From Methylophaga thiooxydans DMS010 (GTDB lineage: Bacteria; Pseudomonadota; Gammaproteobacteria; Nitrosococcales; Methylophagaceae): a stretch of DNA of 64,000 nt. A program made the position numbers and the translations under genes. The DNA lies in contig NZ_GG657899.1 of the NCBI RefSeq assembly GCF_000156355.1, positions 361,910 through 425,909 of the forward strand, given 5' to 3'. Position 1 is the first letter of the stretch. The number at the start of each line of letters is the position of its first letter. This document shows positions 27,170 through 37,771 of the stretch, piece after piece. Below the pieces are notes generated by a model. That model was given only the letters and a program-made list of their open reading frames with translations. It was not told the origin of the DNA and ran no database searches.

Positions 27170-27694
27170 TTAAACCATGCGTTTGAGAGTTTCATCACGA
27201 CGGATAAAGTGGTGATACATGGCACCGGAAAGATGTGCAAAGACGAGTGCCACGAGTACTAAGGCTAAGACCGCGTGGAAATTGCCTAACGACACCATCC
27301 ACTCTGTTTTTTCTACAGGCTTATCGAGCAGAGTCATGCCGAACAGTTTCACTGGATAGCCCTTACCATAAATATAAAGCACGCCAAGTGGTGGCATTAC
27401 CAGCATGCAGGTATACATGATGTGGTGGCTGCCCTTGGCAATTTTACCCAGCACGCCTGGGGTTTGTGGACGTTGTGATTTTTGTTTCTTGGTCCACAAC
27501 AGACGAGCAATCGCCAGCAGCATGATCAAGGCACCGATCGATGTGTGATAGGGGCCAAATGTATCACCCAGCCAGTGTTCACCATCGTTGATGTAGTCAC
27601 CAAATTTGAAAAACTGTTGTAACACCAGCACAGCCATAAACCAGTGGAAAAAACGAGTGATCAGGCCGTAGCGGTGGTGCGAGTCATGCAGCAT
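27170..27694 (-). CDS. cytochrome b561 family protein
   Basis: The 174-residue protein has four membrane helices with haem-ligand histidines in the expected places (RYGLITRFFHWFMAV, FGPYHTSIGALIML, HHIMYTCMLVMPPLG, FHAVLALVLVALVFAHLSGAMYHHF). This family passes electrons between quinol and periplasmic acceptors. It is monocistronic and convergent to the TonB receptor. Confidence 0.92.
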   Translation of the reverse strand: MLHDSHHRYGLITRFFHWFMAVLVLQQFFKFGDYINDGEHWLGDTFGPYHTSIGALIMLLAIARLLWTKKQKSQRPQTPGVLGKIAKGSHHIMYTCMLVMPPLGVLYIYGKGYPVKLFGMTLLDKPVEKTEWMVSLGNFHAVLALVLVALVFAHLSGAMYHHFIRRDETLKRMV

Positions 27695-27767
27695 GGAAAG
27701 TCTCCTTGATTGACGAAAAAAATTCTTCTTTACGACCTTTTCACAGGAACTATGTTCCTTGATTTGA

Positions 27768-28220
27768 TTACTTTATCCCGGCCTGCTGCAGAATTTTATC
27801 GAGTTGGTTGGCAAACTCCATGCGGTCGCGCTGATGAAAGGCTTTATGACCACCCGTTTCAACACCACTCGAACGTAATGTATCCATAAAATCACGCATA
27901 CTCAGACGTGCCGCAATATTACTTTTATCTAAAAGCTCACCGCGAGGACTGAGACATAATGCGCCTTTATCGATGACGGCATTAGCGAGTGGAATATCAG
28001 CACTGATCACCAAATCATTAGCTTTTACGCGCTCTGCAATTTCGTCATCAGCGATATCGAAACCAGAGGCGACCTGCATAAAACTAATGTTGCTATCAGC
28101 AGGCATTTTGAGTGGGTGGTTGGCAATAAAAGTTAGTTCAATGCCGGTACGGCGGGCAGCACGAAAGAGAATTTCTCTGATGGTCACAGGACAGGCATCA
28201 GCATCAACCCAAATTTGCAA
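27768..28220 (-). CDS. yaiI: YaiI/YqxD family protein (UPF0178, DUF188)
   Basis: The 150-residue protein begins [18 protein letters not shown] and contains [19 protein letters not shown] and [23 protein letters not shown], the acidic conserved sites of the UPF0178 family with a PIN-like fold. Its substrate is unknown. It begins four bases after mrpG on the same strand and may be the last cistron of the mrp operon. Confidence 0.92.
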   Translation of the reverse strand: MQIWVDADACPVTIREILFRAARRTGIELTFIANHPLKMPADSNISFMQVASGFDIADDEIAERVKANDLVISADIPLANAVIDKGALCLSPRGELLDKSNIAARLSMRDFMDTLRSSGVETGGHKAFHQRDRMEFANQLDKILQQAGIK

Positions 28221-28223
28221 GAT

Positions 28224-28547
28224 TTAGTCCTGATCCGATTTATTCAAGGTACGTTTGTCTTGTCTGACTTTGATATGTAAGGCGGCTTTTGCCATCAGAT
28301 GCGCGCTGACTGGTGCGGTGATAAACAAAAATAATGTTACCAGTACTTCATGCAGACTGATGTCACCGGTTTTTACACTAAAATGTATGGCGGATGCGAT
28401 TAATATCGCCCCTACACCAAGCGTACTGGCTTTAGTGGGCCCGTGCAGACGCATATAAAAATCACGCAGTTTGAATAAGCCCACTGAGCCGACAAGGGTG
28501 AAAAAAGCACCGACAATAATCAATATGGAAAGAATGATATCAAGCAT
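28224..28547 (-). CDS. mrpG: Na+/H+ antiporter subunit MrpG
   Basis: The 107-residue protein has three membrane helices and the MrpG pattern GAFFTLVGSVGLFKLRDFYMRLHGPTKASTLG. It is one of seven Mrp subunits that form a cation/proton antiporter related to complex I. It is the last structural mrp gene, five bases after mrpF. Confidence 0.95.
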   Translation of the reverse strand: MLDIILSILIIVGAFFTLVGSVGLFKLRDFYMRLHGPTKASTLGVGAILIASAIHFSVKTGDISLHEVLVTLFLFITAPVSAHLMAKAALHIKVRQDKRTLNKSDQD

Positions 28548-28552
28548 CGTGT

Positions 28553-28822
28553 TTATTCCATGATATCGCCGCGCAGCAAGTATTTGCTCAACGCCAGCGT
28601 TCCCATAAAGCCCATTAAGGCGATCAATAAAGCAGACTCATAATAGAGCACACTTTTCAACGAAATCCCCAGCAGGATAAGCAGAGCTATAGAGTTAATA
28701 TAGAGTGTGTCCAGGGCGAGAATCCGGTCAGGGACATCGGGACCGACCAATAAGCGATACAGACTCAATAGCAGTGCCAGGCAGACCATTACAAAGGCAA
28801 TAACAATCGCAGTATCCAACAT
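28553..28822 (-). CDS. mrpF: Na+/H+ antiporter subunit MrpF
   Basis: The 89-residue protein has three membrane helices and the motif YRLLVGPDVPDRILALDTLY typical of MrpF. Its start overlaps the mrpE stop by one base. Confidence 0.95.
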   Translation of the reverse strand: MLDTAIVIAFVMVCLALLLSLYRLLVGPDVPDRILALDTLYINSIALLILLGISLKSVLYYESALLIALMGFMGTLALSKYLLRGDIME

Positions 28823-29310
28823 CAGTTGAAGATCTCCTTCAATGGTTTTTCAAACAGTTGCTTGATTTCTGTGATGATGGCATCGGCATCTTCGATATGC
28901 AAAGCGTGAATTAATAAGCTTTTTTGATCTTCTGACAGATCACAGCTAACGGTGCCGGGTGTTAATGAAATGGTATTAGCCAGCAGACTAATAGCTAAAG
29001 GCGAGGTCAATTCCAGAGGCACAGATAAAAATCCCGGATGTAATTTTTCCTGATTCGTCAGGATCAAACGTGCCACCATCATATTGGCGACTAATATTTG
29101 ATAAATCACCACAAACACATATTTAACCAGTAGCCAGGGGCGTCTAATGGTCACTTTTTCTTGCCAGAAGCCAGCACTGAACCATGGGATAAATATAGCC
29201 AGGAGTGCACCAAGCACCACATGCCCCAAGGCCACGGTATTATTTAAAAGCAACCAGATAAGCCAAAGAGCGACACTGAGTAAAGGATGGGGAAAGATGG
29301 ATTTCATCAT
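28822..29310 (-). CDS. mrpE: Na+/H+ antiporter subunit MrpE
   Basis: The 162-residue protein has two N-terminal membrane helices and the MrpE block LLANTISLTPGTVSCDLSED. A cytoplasmic tail follows with HALHIEDADAIITEIKQLFEKPL. It lies one base after mrpD. Confidence 0.95.
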   Translation of the reverse strand: MMKSIFPHPLLSVALWLIWLLLNNTVALGHVVLGALLAIFIPWFSAGFWQEKVTIRRPWLLVKYVFVVIYQILVANMMVARLILTNQEKLHPGFLSVPLELTSPLAISLLANTISLTPGTVSCDLSEDQKSLLIHALHIEDADAIITEIKQLFEKPLKEIFN

Positions 29311-29311
29311 G

Positions 29312-30838
29312 CTATTGTGCCCCCATGCTAGCGGGTTGGCTTAAAACGGCGTTAATGTAATCACCGCTGTTGTTGAGTTGTGAGGCAATGCTTTCGGTCA
29401 GTTGTGTCACCGGTCCCGCCAGAACAACCAGAACAGGGCTTAACATAAGCAACAGCAGCATCATGCTGAATCCGGTTTTCCTCACCTGCTGCCCATCATG
29501 ATCGCCTTCCGAGTCAATCTGATAGAACAAAATAGATCCCGAACGTGCCATGGCAATAACTAATAGCAAGCTGGCTATTAGAATGGCGAGATAAATCCAG
29601 AGTACATACTCATGAGCTAAAGCGGCATCAAGCAATAACACTTTACCGAAAAAGCCTGATAGCGGTGGCATACCGGCAATGGCTACAGCTGCAAATAAGA
29701 ACAGACTACCAATGACGATAGCTGAGGGCATGGCTGGTGCAGAGCGCAAGCGATCGGCATAGCTGCCACGCGCTTCAGCAATGACATCGGCTAGCAAGAA
29801 TAAGGCTGCACCAATCAGGGTTGAGTGAATGAGATAATATAAGCTAGCTGATAATGCTTGTTCTGTATTGATACCGATACCGATTAATAGTGTCGCGACA
29901 GAGGCTAGAATGAGGTAAGCCACTTGCTCTTTCAGGGCGCGTGCAGCGGTAACGCCAAGGGCAGCTAATAAGAGAGTGATCATGCCCAACACCAGAACAA
30001 TGTCAGTATGCAAGTCTGTCAAAAAGCCTGCTTGTTCGTTAAACAAGGTGCCATGAACACGGATGATGGCATAAATCCCCACTTTGGTCATAATCGCAAA
30101 CAAGGCGGCAACAGCGGCTGATGTGTGGGCATAAGCACCGGGTAACCAGAGATACAGTGGGAAAATGGCCGCTTTAATGCCAAACACGACCAGTAGTAAT
30201 AATGCTGCCGCAGAGACAATGCCTTGATCATCGGTACTGACAGATCCCATCTTATGAGCAAGATCAGCAATATTCAGTGTGCCCAAGATGCCATACAGTG
30301 TCCCCACTGCAAATAAGAATAACGCTGAACCAACCAGATTAATGACGACATAGTGCAGACCGCCTTTGGTCCTGAAACGGCCGCCGCCATGCAGTAACAG
30401 CCCATACGAGGCGAGCAACAGTACTTCAAAAAAGACAAATAAATTGAACAGATCACCGGTTAAAAATGCGCCATTGAGACCAAATAACTGAAGCTGATAA
30501 AGCACATGGAAATGCTGACCTTTTTCGTCGAGGCGTTGACCGATTGCATAAACCAAAGCAAACAAGGCCAAAAGCGACGTCAGTAGCAACATTAATGCAG
30601 CAAGCTGATCCAAAACCAATACAATACCGAAAGGGGCTGACCAGTTACCAAGCAGGTAAACGTGATAGTCACCTTCAGTGGCAGATTGCAAGGTGAAGAT
30701 TGTGAGCAGTAACAATGCTGCGGTAAGCGCTAAACTGATGACACGCTGTAATCCCAGGCCACCGCGACGTGCAAAAAGTAGTAAAAAACCTGCCACTAGG
30801 GGCAATAGAATGGGAAGGATGGCAAGCTGTGATGTCAT
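29312..30838 (-). CDS. mrpD: Na+/H+ antiporter subunit MrpD
   Basis: The 508-residue polytopic protein is homologous to the NuoL/M/N proton-pumping subunits. It has FFEVLLLASYGLLLHGG (conserved Glu) and FGIKAAIFPLYLWLPGAYAHTSAAVAALFA (conserved Lys and His). Its ATG overlaps the mrpC stop by four bases. Confidence 0.96.
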   Translation of the reverse strand: MTSQLAILPILLPLVAGFLLLFARRGGLGLQRVISLALTAALLLLTIFTLQSATEGDYHVYLLGNWSAPFGIVLVLDQLAALMLLLTSLLALFALVYAIGQRLDEKGQHFHVLYQLQLFGLNGAFLTGDLFNLFVFFEVLLLASYGLLLHGGGRFRTKGGLHYVVINLVGSALFLFAVGTLYGILGTLNIADLAHKMGSVSTDDQGIVSAAALLLLVVFGIKAAIFPLYLWLPGAYAHTSAAVAALFAIMTKVGIYAIIRVHGTLFNEQAGFLTDLHTDIVLVLGMITLLLAALGVTAARALKEQVAYLILASVATLLIGIGINTEQALSASLYYLIHSTLIGAALFLLADVIAEARGSYADRLRSAPAMPSAIVIGSLFLFAAVAIAGMPPLSGFFGKVLLLDAALAHEYVLWIYLAILIASLLLVIAMARSGSILFYQIDSEGDHDGQQVRKTGFSMMLLLLMLSPVLVVLAGPVTQLTESIASQLNNSGDYINAVLSQPASMGAQ

Positions 30839-31215
30839 GAGCTTGCTCCCGATTTTGACTCATTTTTGTTGTTTGCTTGTTCCTCGGCAACATAAATCAG
30901 GCCATCAACATGATCATTACCCAGCTCGCTACGAGCTTTTAGCGCCAGTACAATCAAAAATGCTGTCATACCAAAAGCAATGACGATGGCTGTCAAAACC
31001 AACGCTTGTGGTAAAGGATCTGTATACGCCGTTGCTTCAGGTCTGATGATTGCTGCCTGGCCGACTTGTAATCTGCCCATAGCAAAAAGAAAGACATTGA
31101 CGGCATAAGACAACAAGGTGAGCCCTAAGACTAAGGGAAACGTCCTAGCGCGTAACACTAAATAGACGCCACTGGCAGTCATTACACCGATGACCAGAGA
31201 CACTAACCACTCCAT
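30835..31215 (-). CDS. mrpC: Na+/H+ antiporter subunit MrpC
   Basis: The 126-residue NuoK-like protein has three membrane helices (GVMTASGVYLVLRARTFPLVLGL and PLPQALVLTAIVIAFGMTAF). Its start is directly adjacent to the mrpAB stop. Confidence 0.95.
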   Translation of the reverse strand: MEWLVSLVIGVMTASGVYLVLRARTFPLVLGLTLLSYAVNVFLFAMGRLQVGQAAIIRPEATAYTDPLPQALVLTAIVIAFGMTAFLIVLALKARSELGNDHVDGLIYVAEEQANNKNESKSGASS

Positions 31216-34038
31216 TTATGAACGCTCCTGTTCGAATACCTGATGCGATGCGTGGCTGAGTTTGCCCAGTTCCACCAGAATCAATACGGTGGCGCCAATC
31301 ACAACAAGGAAGACACCCAGGTCAAACGCCATGGCACTGGCAATTTCGAATTTACCGACAATAGGCCATTTCACATAGGTGAATGCGGATGTTAAGAAGG
31401 GATATGACAACATCATTGCAACGATGCCGGTAATGACAGCTGCCATCAGACCCAAACCGATGACAACATGCATATCGGTTTTGATGCGAGCATTGGTCCA
31501 ATCAATACCATTCGCCAGATATTGAGAAATCAAGGCAACCGCTGCGATCAAACCAGCGATAAAGCCTCCACCGGGTAAGTTATGTCCACGCAGGAAAATA
31601 AACACAGCAACCAGCAACATTAAAGGGAAAAGTAAGCGGGTTAAGGTTTGCATGATAGGAGGATGCGGATCATGATTCCACTCACGTCCATCAATATCCC
31701 GCATTGGTGCTGGTAGGCGCAGGTTTTGTAATAGCGCAAAAATACCTAAGCCTGCCAATGCAAGCACAACGATCTCACCCAAGGTGTCAAAACCACGGAA
31801 ATCAACCAAAATGACATTCACGACGTTGGTGCCACCACCACCCGGTTTACTATTTTCAATAAAGAAGTCAGAAATCGGCGCGTAGTCACGGCTTAATACT
31901 GCCATTGCCAGCATCATCACACTGACACCAGCGGTGACAGAGAGTATTAAGTCACGTGTTAAACGCTTGCGACTACGCTCCTGTGGCGTATGTTGAGGCA
32001 AAAAGAATAAAGCCAGTAGCAATAAAACAATTGTGACGACTTCTACTGAAAGCTGGGTTAAGGCCAGATCGGGGGCTGAGAATTTGACGAAGCCCAATGA
32101 CACAATCAAACCAATTACACCAACGATAATCAATGCCACTAAACGTCGTTTGTGCATATAAGCGGTGATGATACTGGCCACAATTAAGACACTTGCCATG
32201 GCCAGTGTCAGTAAATCTACGCTTAGTAGCGATCTGTCGCCGAGAAGAGGGCTATCAAACTGACTAAAGCCGAACACCAATGCGACAACAGCAGTCACCA
32301 AAACCCAACTCACCGCATTTTGTAAGGAGCCTTGATCGAATAAGCGGCTGACTTTTCCAGCAAAGACCAGTAAGCCGTGTAAGAACATATTAAATAATGT
32401 TCTTGCATCAATGCGAGGCAAGGTTTCATCATGCCAGCGGAATAATTTATGCCGGTTAAAATAAACTACTGCGCCAATTCCCATGGCGATAAAACTCATG
32501 ATAAGCGGCAGGTTCAGGCCATGCCAGATAGCAAGACTGAACTCTGGCGGTGTTGTTTGCAGACTGGCTGCGACGGCAACGGACAGAATCGGAGCGACGA
32601 GTATCATTGGGGCAATACCGACGCCCAGACATAACATCACCAGAATATCGACAGGTATTTTCATAAACCTGGGTGGTTCATGGGGTGTTTTGGTCAAACC
32701 TACCGGTTCGCCATTAAAGAATACGTCGTGAATAAAGCGAAGAGAATAGGCGACAGAGAAAATTGCGCCTATGGTAACCAACACCGGAATAGCCCACATA
32801 AAGCTATTACCATCGGTCGCAGTGACAGCTTGTTCAAAGAACATTTCCTTACTTAAAAAGCCATTGAGCAGTGGTACACCAGCCATGGCCGAGGCAGCAA
32901 TCATCGCCAATACAGCGGTATGAGGCATATATTTCAGCAAGCCGTTGACTTGTCGCATATCGCGAGTGCCACACTCGTGATCAATAATCCCTGCCACCAT
33001 AAATAATGAAGCCTTAAAGGTCGCATGATTAATGATGTGGAATATTGCGGCAACAGCCGCTAATTGCGTACTGAAACCAAATAATAAAGTGATTAAGCCC
33101 AGGTGACTGATGGTGGAGTAGGCCAGCAGACCTTTCAGGTCGTGCTTGAATAAGGCGGTATAAGCACCAAGTACCATCGTAATCATACCCGCACCACCCA
33201 CTAACCAGCCCCAGGCTTCGGTGCCGGATAATGCCGGGAACAAGCGCGCCAACATGAAAATACCGGCTTTTACCATGGTGGCAGAGTGTAAATAAGCTGA
33301 CACTGGTGTCGGTGCCGCCATGGCATGTGGTAACCAAAAGTGGAAGGGGAACTGTGCTGATTTGGTAAAGACACCTAATAAAATTAAGACCAAAGCGGGT
33401 AAGTACCAATCATGCTGGCGAATTTGATCACCTGCAGCTAGTACCTCAGTCAGATTGAAACTGCCCACGATATGACCAATTAACAACACACCCGCTAGCA
33501 TAGCTAAACCACCAGCCCCGGTGATGGCTAATGCCATTCTGGCACCGTCACGTGCATCTTGTTGATGTTGCCAATAACTAATTAATAAGAAAGAAGTCAG
33601 GGAGGTTAGCTCCCAGAATACGACCAACTGGATTAAGTTTTCAGACAAAACAATGCCGAGCATGGAACCCATAAACATCAACAAATAGGCGAAGAAGCGC
33701 CCCATGGAATCTTTTGCTGACAAGTAATAACGGGCATACAAAATGACTAATAAGCCAATCAGTAGAATAAGCAGGGTGAATAATAAAGCTAGCCCATCAA
33801 GCCTGAATGCAAAGTCCAGCCCCAAACTGGGTAACCATGACCAACTTTGAATAAGCGTTTGGTTATCAAATGGCAGGTGAATGATGGGGCCAAGCAATGC
33901 CAGAGATAGCAATGTTACTAACGCTGCCACCCATGCAGATGCCTGTCGGCTAAATTTAGCGGCATAGGCTGCAAGTGGCGCACCAAGGAATGGAATCAGT
34001 GCAATAAGCGGTAAGTTAAAGGCGAACAGATTCATCAA
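31216..34038 (-). CDS. mrpA: fused Na+/H+ antiporter subunits MrpA and MrpB
   Basis: The 940-residue protein joins a NuoL-like MrpA part (about residues 1-780, with [50 protein letters not shown] and a C-terminal NuoJ-like region) to an MrpB domain (about 790-930, [29 protein letters not shown]). Separate mrpB is absent, so the seven functions are carried by six genes. It is the first gene of the operon and probably pumps Na+ out at high salt. Confidence 0.95.
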   Translation of the reverse strand: MMNLFAFNLPLIALIPFLGAPLAAYAAKFSRQASAWVAALVTLLSLALLGPIIHLPFDNQTLIQSWSWLPSLGLDFAFRLDGLALLFTLLILLIGLLVILYARYYLSAKDSMGRFFAYLLMFMGSMLGIVLSENLIQLVVFWELTSLTSFLLISYWQHQQDARDGARMALAITGAGGLAMLAGVLLIGHIVGSFNLTEVLAAGDQIRQHDWYLPALVLILLGVFTKSAQFPFHFWLPHAMAAPTPVSAYLHSATMVKAGIFMLARLFPALSGTEAWGWLVGGAGMITMVLGAYTALFKHDLKGLLAYSTISHLGLITLLFGFSTQLAAVAAIFHIINHATFKASLFMVAGIIDHECGTRDMRQVNGLLKYMPHTAVLAMIAASAMAGVPLLNGFLSKEMFFEQAVTATDGNSFMWAIPVLVTIGAIFSVAYSLRFIHDVFFNGEPVGLTKTPHEPPRFMKIPVDILVMLCLGVGIAPMILVAPILSVAVAASLQTTPPEFSLAIWHGLNLPLIMSFIAMGIGAVVYFNRHKLFRWHDETLPRIDARTLFNMFLHGLLVFAGKVSRLFDQGSLQNAVSWVLVTAVVALVFGFSQFDSPLLGDRSLLSVDLLTLAMASVLIVASIITAYMHKRRLVALIIVGVIGLIVSLGFVKFSAPDLALTQLSVEVVTIVLLLLALFFLPQHTPQERSRKRLTRDLILSVTAGVSVMMLAMAVLSRDYAPISDFFIENSKPGGGGTNVVNVILVDFRGFDTLGEIVVLALAGLGIFALLQNLRLPAPMRDIDGREWNHDPHPPIMQTLTRLLFPLMLLVAVFIFLRGHNLPGGGFIAGLIAAVALISQYLANGIDWTNARIKTDMHVVIGLGLMAAVITGIVAMMLSYPFLTSAFTYVKWPIVGKFEIASAMAFDLGVFLVVIGATVLILVELGKLSHASHQVFEQERS

Positions 34039-34084
34039 ATTTAGTCATCATTCTCGATTAAGGTAAGCGCGCTTGTCTGAAAAT

Positions 34085-34118
34085 AAATGGAACTGTCACG
34101 GGCGGGACAGTTCCATTT
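34085..34118 (-). terminator. hairpin terminator after the cytochrome c gene
   Basis: AAATGGAACTGTC pairs with GACAGTTCCATTT across an 8-base loop, between the cytochrome c stop and mrpA. On the minus strand it is followed by ATTTTCAG, a weak T tract, so termination may be partial. Confidence 0.65.
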
Positions 34119-34143
34119 TGGATAACTTAAGAAATACAGTAAC

Positions 34144-34626
34144 TTATTGTGCTTGTTGCACCATGTAATCAACAGCGGCTTTAATATCATCATCACTCAA
34201 ATCAGCACGACCACCTTTTGCAGGCATCATGTTAAAGCCTTCAATCGCATGCTTATAAAGCGTTTCAATCCCTTTCTCAATGCGTGGTGCCCAGTCGCTG
34301 ACGTTGCCTAATTTGGGTGACTGCATCAAGCCAGCACCATGACAGGCCGCACAGACTTGGGTGACGAGTTGCTCGCCAACCCCACCGGCAGTGTCAGCGG
34401 TTTCTGTGACGACTGGCGCTTCAACAACGGGTGGTTCACCAACGGTGACTTCAGCAACAGGCTTAATGCGTGACTCGACAGTTTCTGCGTCCATTTTTTC
34501 CGGCTCTGTCACATTCTTAGCAACATCTTGCATGCTATTGAAAATGATCAAAACTAAACCAAACAAAAGGGCAAACGTAACCAGACTGCCTACAAAAAAT
34601 CTACCTGATGTGTTGCTATTCATCAT
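34144..34626 (-). CDS. membrane-anchored cytochrome c (c5-like)
   Basis: The 160-residue protein has an N-terminal membrane anchor (FFVGSLVTFALLFGLVLIIF), a Pro/Val/Glu-rich linker and one class I haem domain with CAACH and a distal methionine in FNMMPAKGG. It resembles the cytochrome c5 family. It probably moves electrons in the periplasm and could feed terminal oxidases. It is a separate unit upstream of mrp on the same strand. Confidence 0.93.
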   Translation of the reverse strand: MMNSNTSGRFFVGSLVTFALLFGLVLIIFNSMQDVAKNVTEPEKMDAETVESRIKPVAEVTVGEPPVVEAPVVTETADTAGGVGEQLVTQVCAACHGAGLMQSPKLGNVSDWAPRIEKGIETLYKHAIEGFNMMPAKGGRADLSDDDIKAAVDYMVQQAQ

Positions 34627-34709
34627 TGAACCTCAGCGTCATTTAAGAATTGCGCTAATTATACGGTTATCGCCCATGGCATGCCACGACTTAGCAGTGT
34701 TATTTGTCG

Positions 34710-35726
34710 CTACTCGGTGTCAATCGCTTCCAAGCTAATCTTACCTAATGTCTTACCAGACACTAGCATTTGATGAGCTAGGGTAATGGTTTCTTCGCTC
34801 ATCGGTCCGAGATTTTGTTGCATGGTGCAGCGAAGCATATCGTCATCAAGCATTTCTGCAATGCGGTTAAGCAGTTGATGTTGCGCGGTTATATCGGCGG
34901 TTTCATACATCGGACGGGTGAACATAAACTCCCATACGATGCCCGCGCTTTTTGTTTTTAATAGATCGATATTGTGATTTTTCTGGCTGGTCGCGACATA
35001 GCAAATAAGCCCCTGTGGCGCGATTAATTCTGCCAGTTGTTCAAAGTACGGATCCGTGTCGCCCAGGCACAAAATATAGTCCGGAGGATTGATACCCAGC
35101 GAGGCATACTCTGTATTTAATTGATAATGGTTGATGACATGGTCGGCACCGAGTTCTCTGCACCATGTGATCGACTCATCACGTGAAGCAGTTGCGACCA
35201 CATTGAGTTCGGCGATTTGCTTTGCAAGCTGAATTGCAATTGAGCCGACACCACCAGCGGCGCCCACGATGAGCAACGTTTTGCCTTTATCGATATTGGG
35301 ATGAATTCGCATTCTGGAAAATAACGCTTCCCAAGCCGTAATACTGGTCAATGGCATTGCAGCCGCTTGCACAGCGCTTAATGATTTTGGCGCAAAGCCA
35401 ACAATGCGCTCGTCGACGACGTGGTGACTGGCATAACAACCCGGACGGCTGATATCTCCGGCATAAAAGACCTTGTCACCTACTTTAATTAACTCACAAT
35501 CATCACCCGCAGCAATCACTGTTCCGCTGGCATCCCAACCGATAACCTTAGGGGACTCAAGCTGACCCTGAATGCCTGATTTAACCTTGGTATCAACTGG
35601 GTTTACTGCGATAGCATCAATTTTAATGAGAAGATCACGACCACTGACGGCAGGTATCGGTAAAGTGAATTTGACGGGCTTTGTATCGTTCGACTGGAAA
35701 CCCAGGCAGGTCATTTCTTGGCTCAT
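34710..35726 (-). CDS. zinc-type alcohol dehydrogenase / quinone oxidoreductase family protein
   Basis: Using the ATG at 35726 (MSQEMTCLGFQ) gives 338 residues of the medium-chain dehydrogenase superfamily. A GroES-like part (AVNPVDTKVKSG, VIGWDASGTVIAAG, VGDKVFYAGDI) precedes a Rossmann domain with GAAGGVGSIAIQLAK. Catalytic zinc ligands are not evident, placing it with NADPH-dependent quinone/enone reductases. A longer frame reaches 35777, but the extra 17 residues look unlike the family. Confidence 0.87.
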   Translation of the reverse strand: MSQEMTCLGFQSNDTKPVKFTLPIPAVSGRDLLIKIDAIAVNPVDTKVKSGIQGQLESPKVIGWDASGTVIAAGDDCELIKVGDKVFYAGDISRPGCYASHHVVDERIVGFAPKSLSAVQAAAMPLTSITAWEALFSRMRIHPNIDKGKTLLIVGAAGGVGSIAIQLAKQIAELNVVATASRDESITWCRELGADHVINHYQLNTEYASLGINPPDYILCLGDTDPYFEQLAELIAPQGLICYVATSQKNHNIDLLKTKSAGIVWEFMFTRPMYETADITAQHQLLNRIAEMLDDDMLRCTMQQNLGPMSEETITLAHQMLVSGKTLGKISLEAIDTE

Positions 35727-35996
35727 TATCTTTCTCACTGCAAACGGGGTAACCATCATAAATAAAGGGTTGAACAAATGCCAGTAACAGAGAATGACAC
35801 GGTGTTCTTGTCTTTAGCATGACGACTTCATGGTGAATTGACTAAGATGTGAATTAGACTCACTGGCCTGGGTTTTCTAGCTTGCTTAGCAAGATGTATA
35901 TTGAGTGCTGCTAATAAAGACAGCTGAACACGAACGATAATTGACATGCTGAGTGCAATGATAAATAGGTACTGAAAAACAGTGATTATCACTCAA

Positions 35997-36422
35997 TCAA
36001 TTGAGCAAGGCCTGTAATGCTTCTAGGTAGCGTGTTTCTGAAGGTGGTTGATTGTCACGCTGTGCCTGCCATAAGGCCTCTGCCAAAGCTTCCATCATTT
36101 CATGTTCAGCTTTGTGGCTATCACCAACTTTTTGCAGCAATTGCTGATACACGTCCCGAATACCTGCAGGGCGATCAGTACTGATTTGTTCGTGCAGTGA
36201 TAAATGTAAACCCATGTGCAGGTATGGATTGGTGTCACCTGACTCAACGAAATATTCCTGCTCAAGGTGTGTTTTCTTTTCAAATACAGCATGATATTCA
36301 GGATGCATCTGAAGCACCTGTGCAACGCTTTGCTCTAAAGCTGACAGAGTTTGGGGTGACTGCATTTTTAGCCATACAGTGTGATAAAACTGGCGAAGTT
36401 GATCCCGGTTTTGACTAAACAT
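35997..36422 (-). CDS. DUF1841 family protein
   Basis: The 141-residue protein begins MFSQNRDQLRQFYHTVWLKM and has NPYLHMGLHLSLHEQISTDRPAGI and HEMMEALAEALWQAQR, diagnostic of DUF1841, a helical family of unknown function common in beta- and gammaproteobacteria. It starts two bases after nth and is co-transcribed with it and the rnf genes upstream. Confidence 0.9.
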   Translation of the reverse strand: MFSQNRDQLRQFYHTVWLKMQSPQTLSALEQSVAQVLQMHPEYHAVFEKKTHLEQEYFVESGDTNPYLHMGLHLSLHEQISTDRPAGIRDVYQQLLQKVGDSHKAEHEMMEALAEALWQAQRDNQPPSETRYLEALQALLN

Positions 36423-36424
36423 AA

Positions 36425-37078
36425 TTAAGCAGAGTGCGAGATACGACGTGTTTGATCACGAAAATAATCACACAAATGTGTGACGCAGCATTCTTCACAT
36501 TTGGGTTTACGAGCCGTGCAAACATAACGTCCATGTAGGATAAGCCAGTGATGGGCATCAAGCATGAATTCGGCAGGTACGACTTTCATTAATTTATCTT
36601 CAACTGCCCTGACTGTTTTCCCCTTAGCTAGACCGGTCCGGTTTGATAGTCGGAAAATATGGGTATCAACCGCCATCACCGGTTGTTTGAAGACGGTATT
36701 CAGTACCACGTTGGCTGTTTTACGACCGACACCCGGTAAAGCCTCAAGTGCGGCACGATCAGCTGGCACTTCACCATTATGTTGCTCGATTAGCTGACGA
36801 CAGGTTTTGATAACATTTTCAGCTTTGCTATTAAACAAACCGATGGTTTTGATGTACTGCTTCAGACCGTCGACACCAAGCTGATAAATAGCTTCAGGCG
36901 TATTCGCGACGGGATAAAGTTTATCCGTTGCTTTGTTAACGCCAACATCGGTGGCTTGTGCTGATAGGATAACAGCGATCAGCAGTTCAAACGGGCTGGT
37001 GTAGTTGAGCTCTGTCGTGGGAGCCGGGTTCTGTGCCCGTAAGGTAGCAAAAAACTCCTGTCGCTGCCGTTGATTCAT
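36425..37078 (-). CDS. nth: endonuclease III
   Basis: The 217-residue DNA glycosylase/AP lyase has the helix-hairpin-helix LEALPGVGRKTANVVL with the catalytic Lys, the catalytic Asp in VDTHIFRLSNR, and the iron-sulphur loop C-x6-C-x2-C-x5-C at the C-terminus. It removes oxidised pyrimidines. As in many gammaproteobacteria, it directly follows the rnf operon. Confidence 0.97.
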   Translation of the reverse strand: MNQRQRQEFFATLRAQNPAPTTELNYTSPFELLIAVILSAQATDVGVNKATDKLYPVANTPEAIYQLGVDGLKQYIKTIGLFNSKAENVIKTCRQLIEQHNGEVPADRAALEALPGVGRKTANVVLNTVFKQPVMAVDTHIFRLSNRTGLAKGKTVRAVEDKLMKVVPAEFMLDAHHWLILHGRYVCTARKPKCEECCVTHLCDYFRDQTRRISHSA

Positions 37079-37081
37079 GGT

Positions 37082-37771
37082 CTACCCAGCCGCTGTTTCA
37101 GCTTCTGCATCAATAGGTGCGGCTTTGACTTGACGATTTTCCAGTTTGACATCAATAACGTTTTTCAACGCTACAATCAGACCCAAGCCAATAAATGCGC
37201 CTGGTGGTAATAGGGCCAATAAGAAACCACGGTAATCCTCAATAACGGTAATGGTAAGGCCTCGTGCCGCCTCGCCAAACATCAGGTACGCTTGTGACAG
37301 CAATGTGCCCTGACCAATCAATTCTCGCATGCCACCCAACACCACCAAAACCGCCGTAAAACCAATTCCCATCATCAGACCATCGAGCAGGGAAGGGCCA
37401 ACCGAATTACGCGCAGCAAAGGCTTCGGCACGGGCGATAATGGAGCAGTTAGTTACGATCAGTGGGATGAAAATACCCAGGATCAGATACAGCTCGTGAA
37501 ACCAAGCGTTCATTGATAATTCGATAATGGTGACTATCGAGGCGATAATCATGACGAATACCGGCAATCGTGCTTCATCTGGAATTTGATTACGCAATAA
37601 TGAGATAAGACCATTAGAAGCGACCAGAGTTATGATCGTCGCTAAGCCTAAACCAAGACCATTAATCACAGTATTGGTTACCGCTAACAGTGGGCACAAA
37701 CCTAACAGCTGTACTAAAGCCGGGTTGTTTTTCCATAGTCCTTCTTGAATGATTTGTTTATACGCGTTCAT
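37082..37771 (-). CDS. rnfE: ion-translocating oxidoreductase subunit RnfE
   Basis: The 229-residue membrane protein begins with the typical [39 protein letters not shown] and contains the conserved [19 protein letters not shown]. It is a paralogue of RnfA in the Rnf membrane core. Its start overlaps the rnfG stop by four bases. Confidence 0.97.
   Translation of the reverse strand: MNAYKQIIQEGLWKNNPALVQLLGLCPLLAVTNTVINGLGLGLATIITLVASNGLISLLRNQIPDEARLPVFVMIIASIVTIIELSMNAWFHELYLILGIFIPLIVTNCSIIARAEAFAARNSVGPSLLDGLMMGIGFTAVLVVLGGMRELIGQGTLLSQAYLMFGEAARGLTITVIEDYRGFLLALLPPGAFIGLGLIVALKNVIDVKLENRQVKAAPIDAEAETAAG

Noticed and set aside
32449-32731. Plus-strand frames within the mrpA gene
   Set aside because: They are antisense shadows of a strongly conserved coding sequence.
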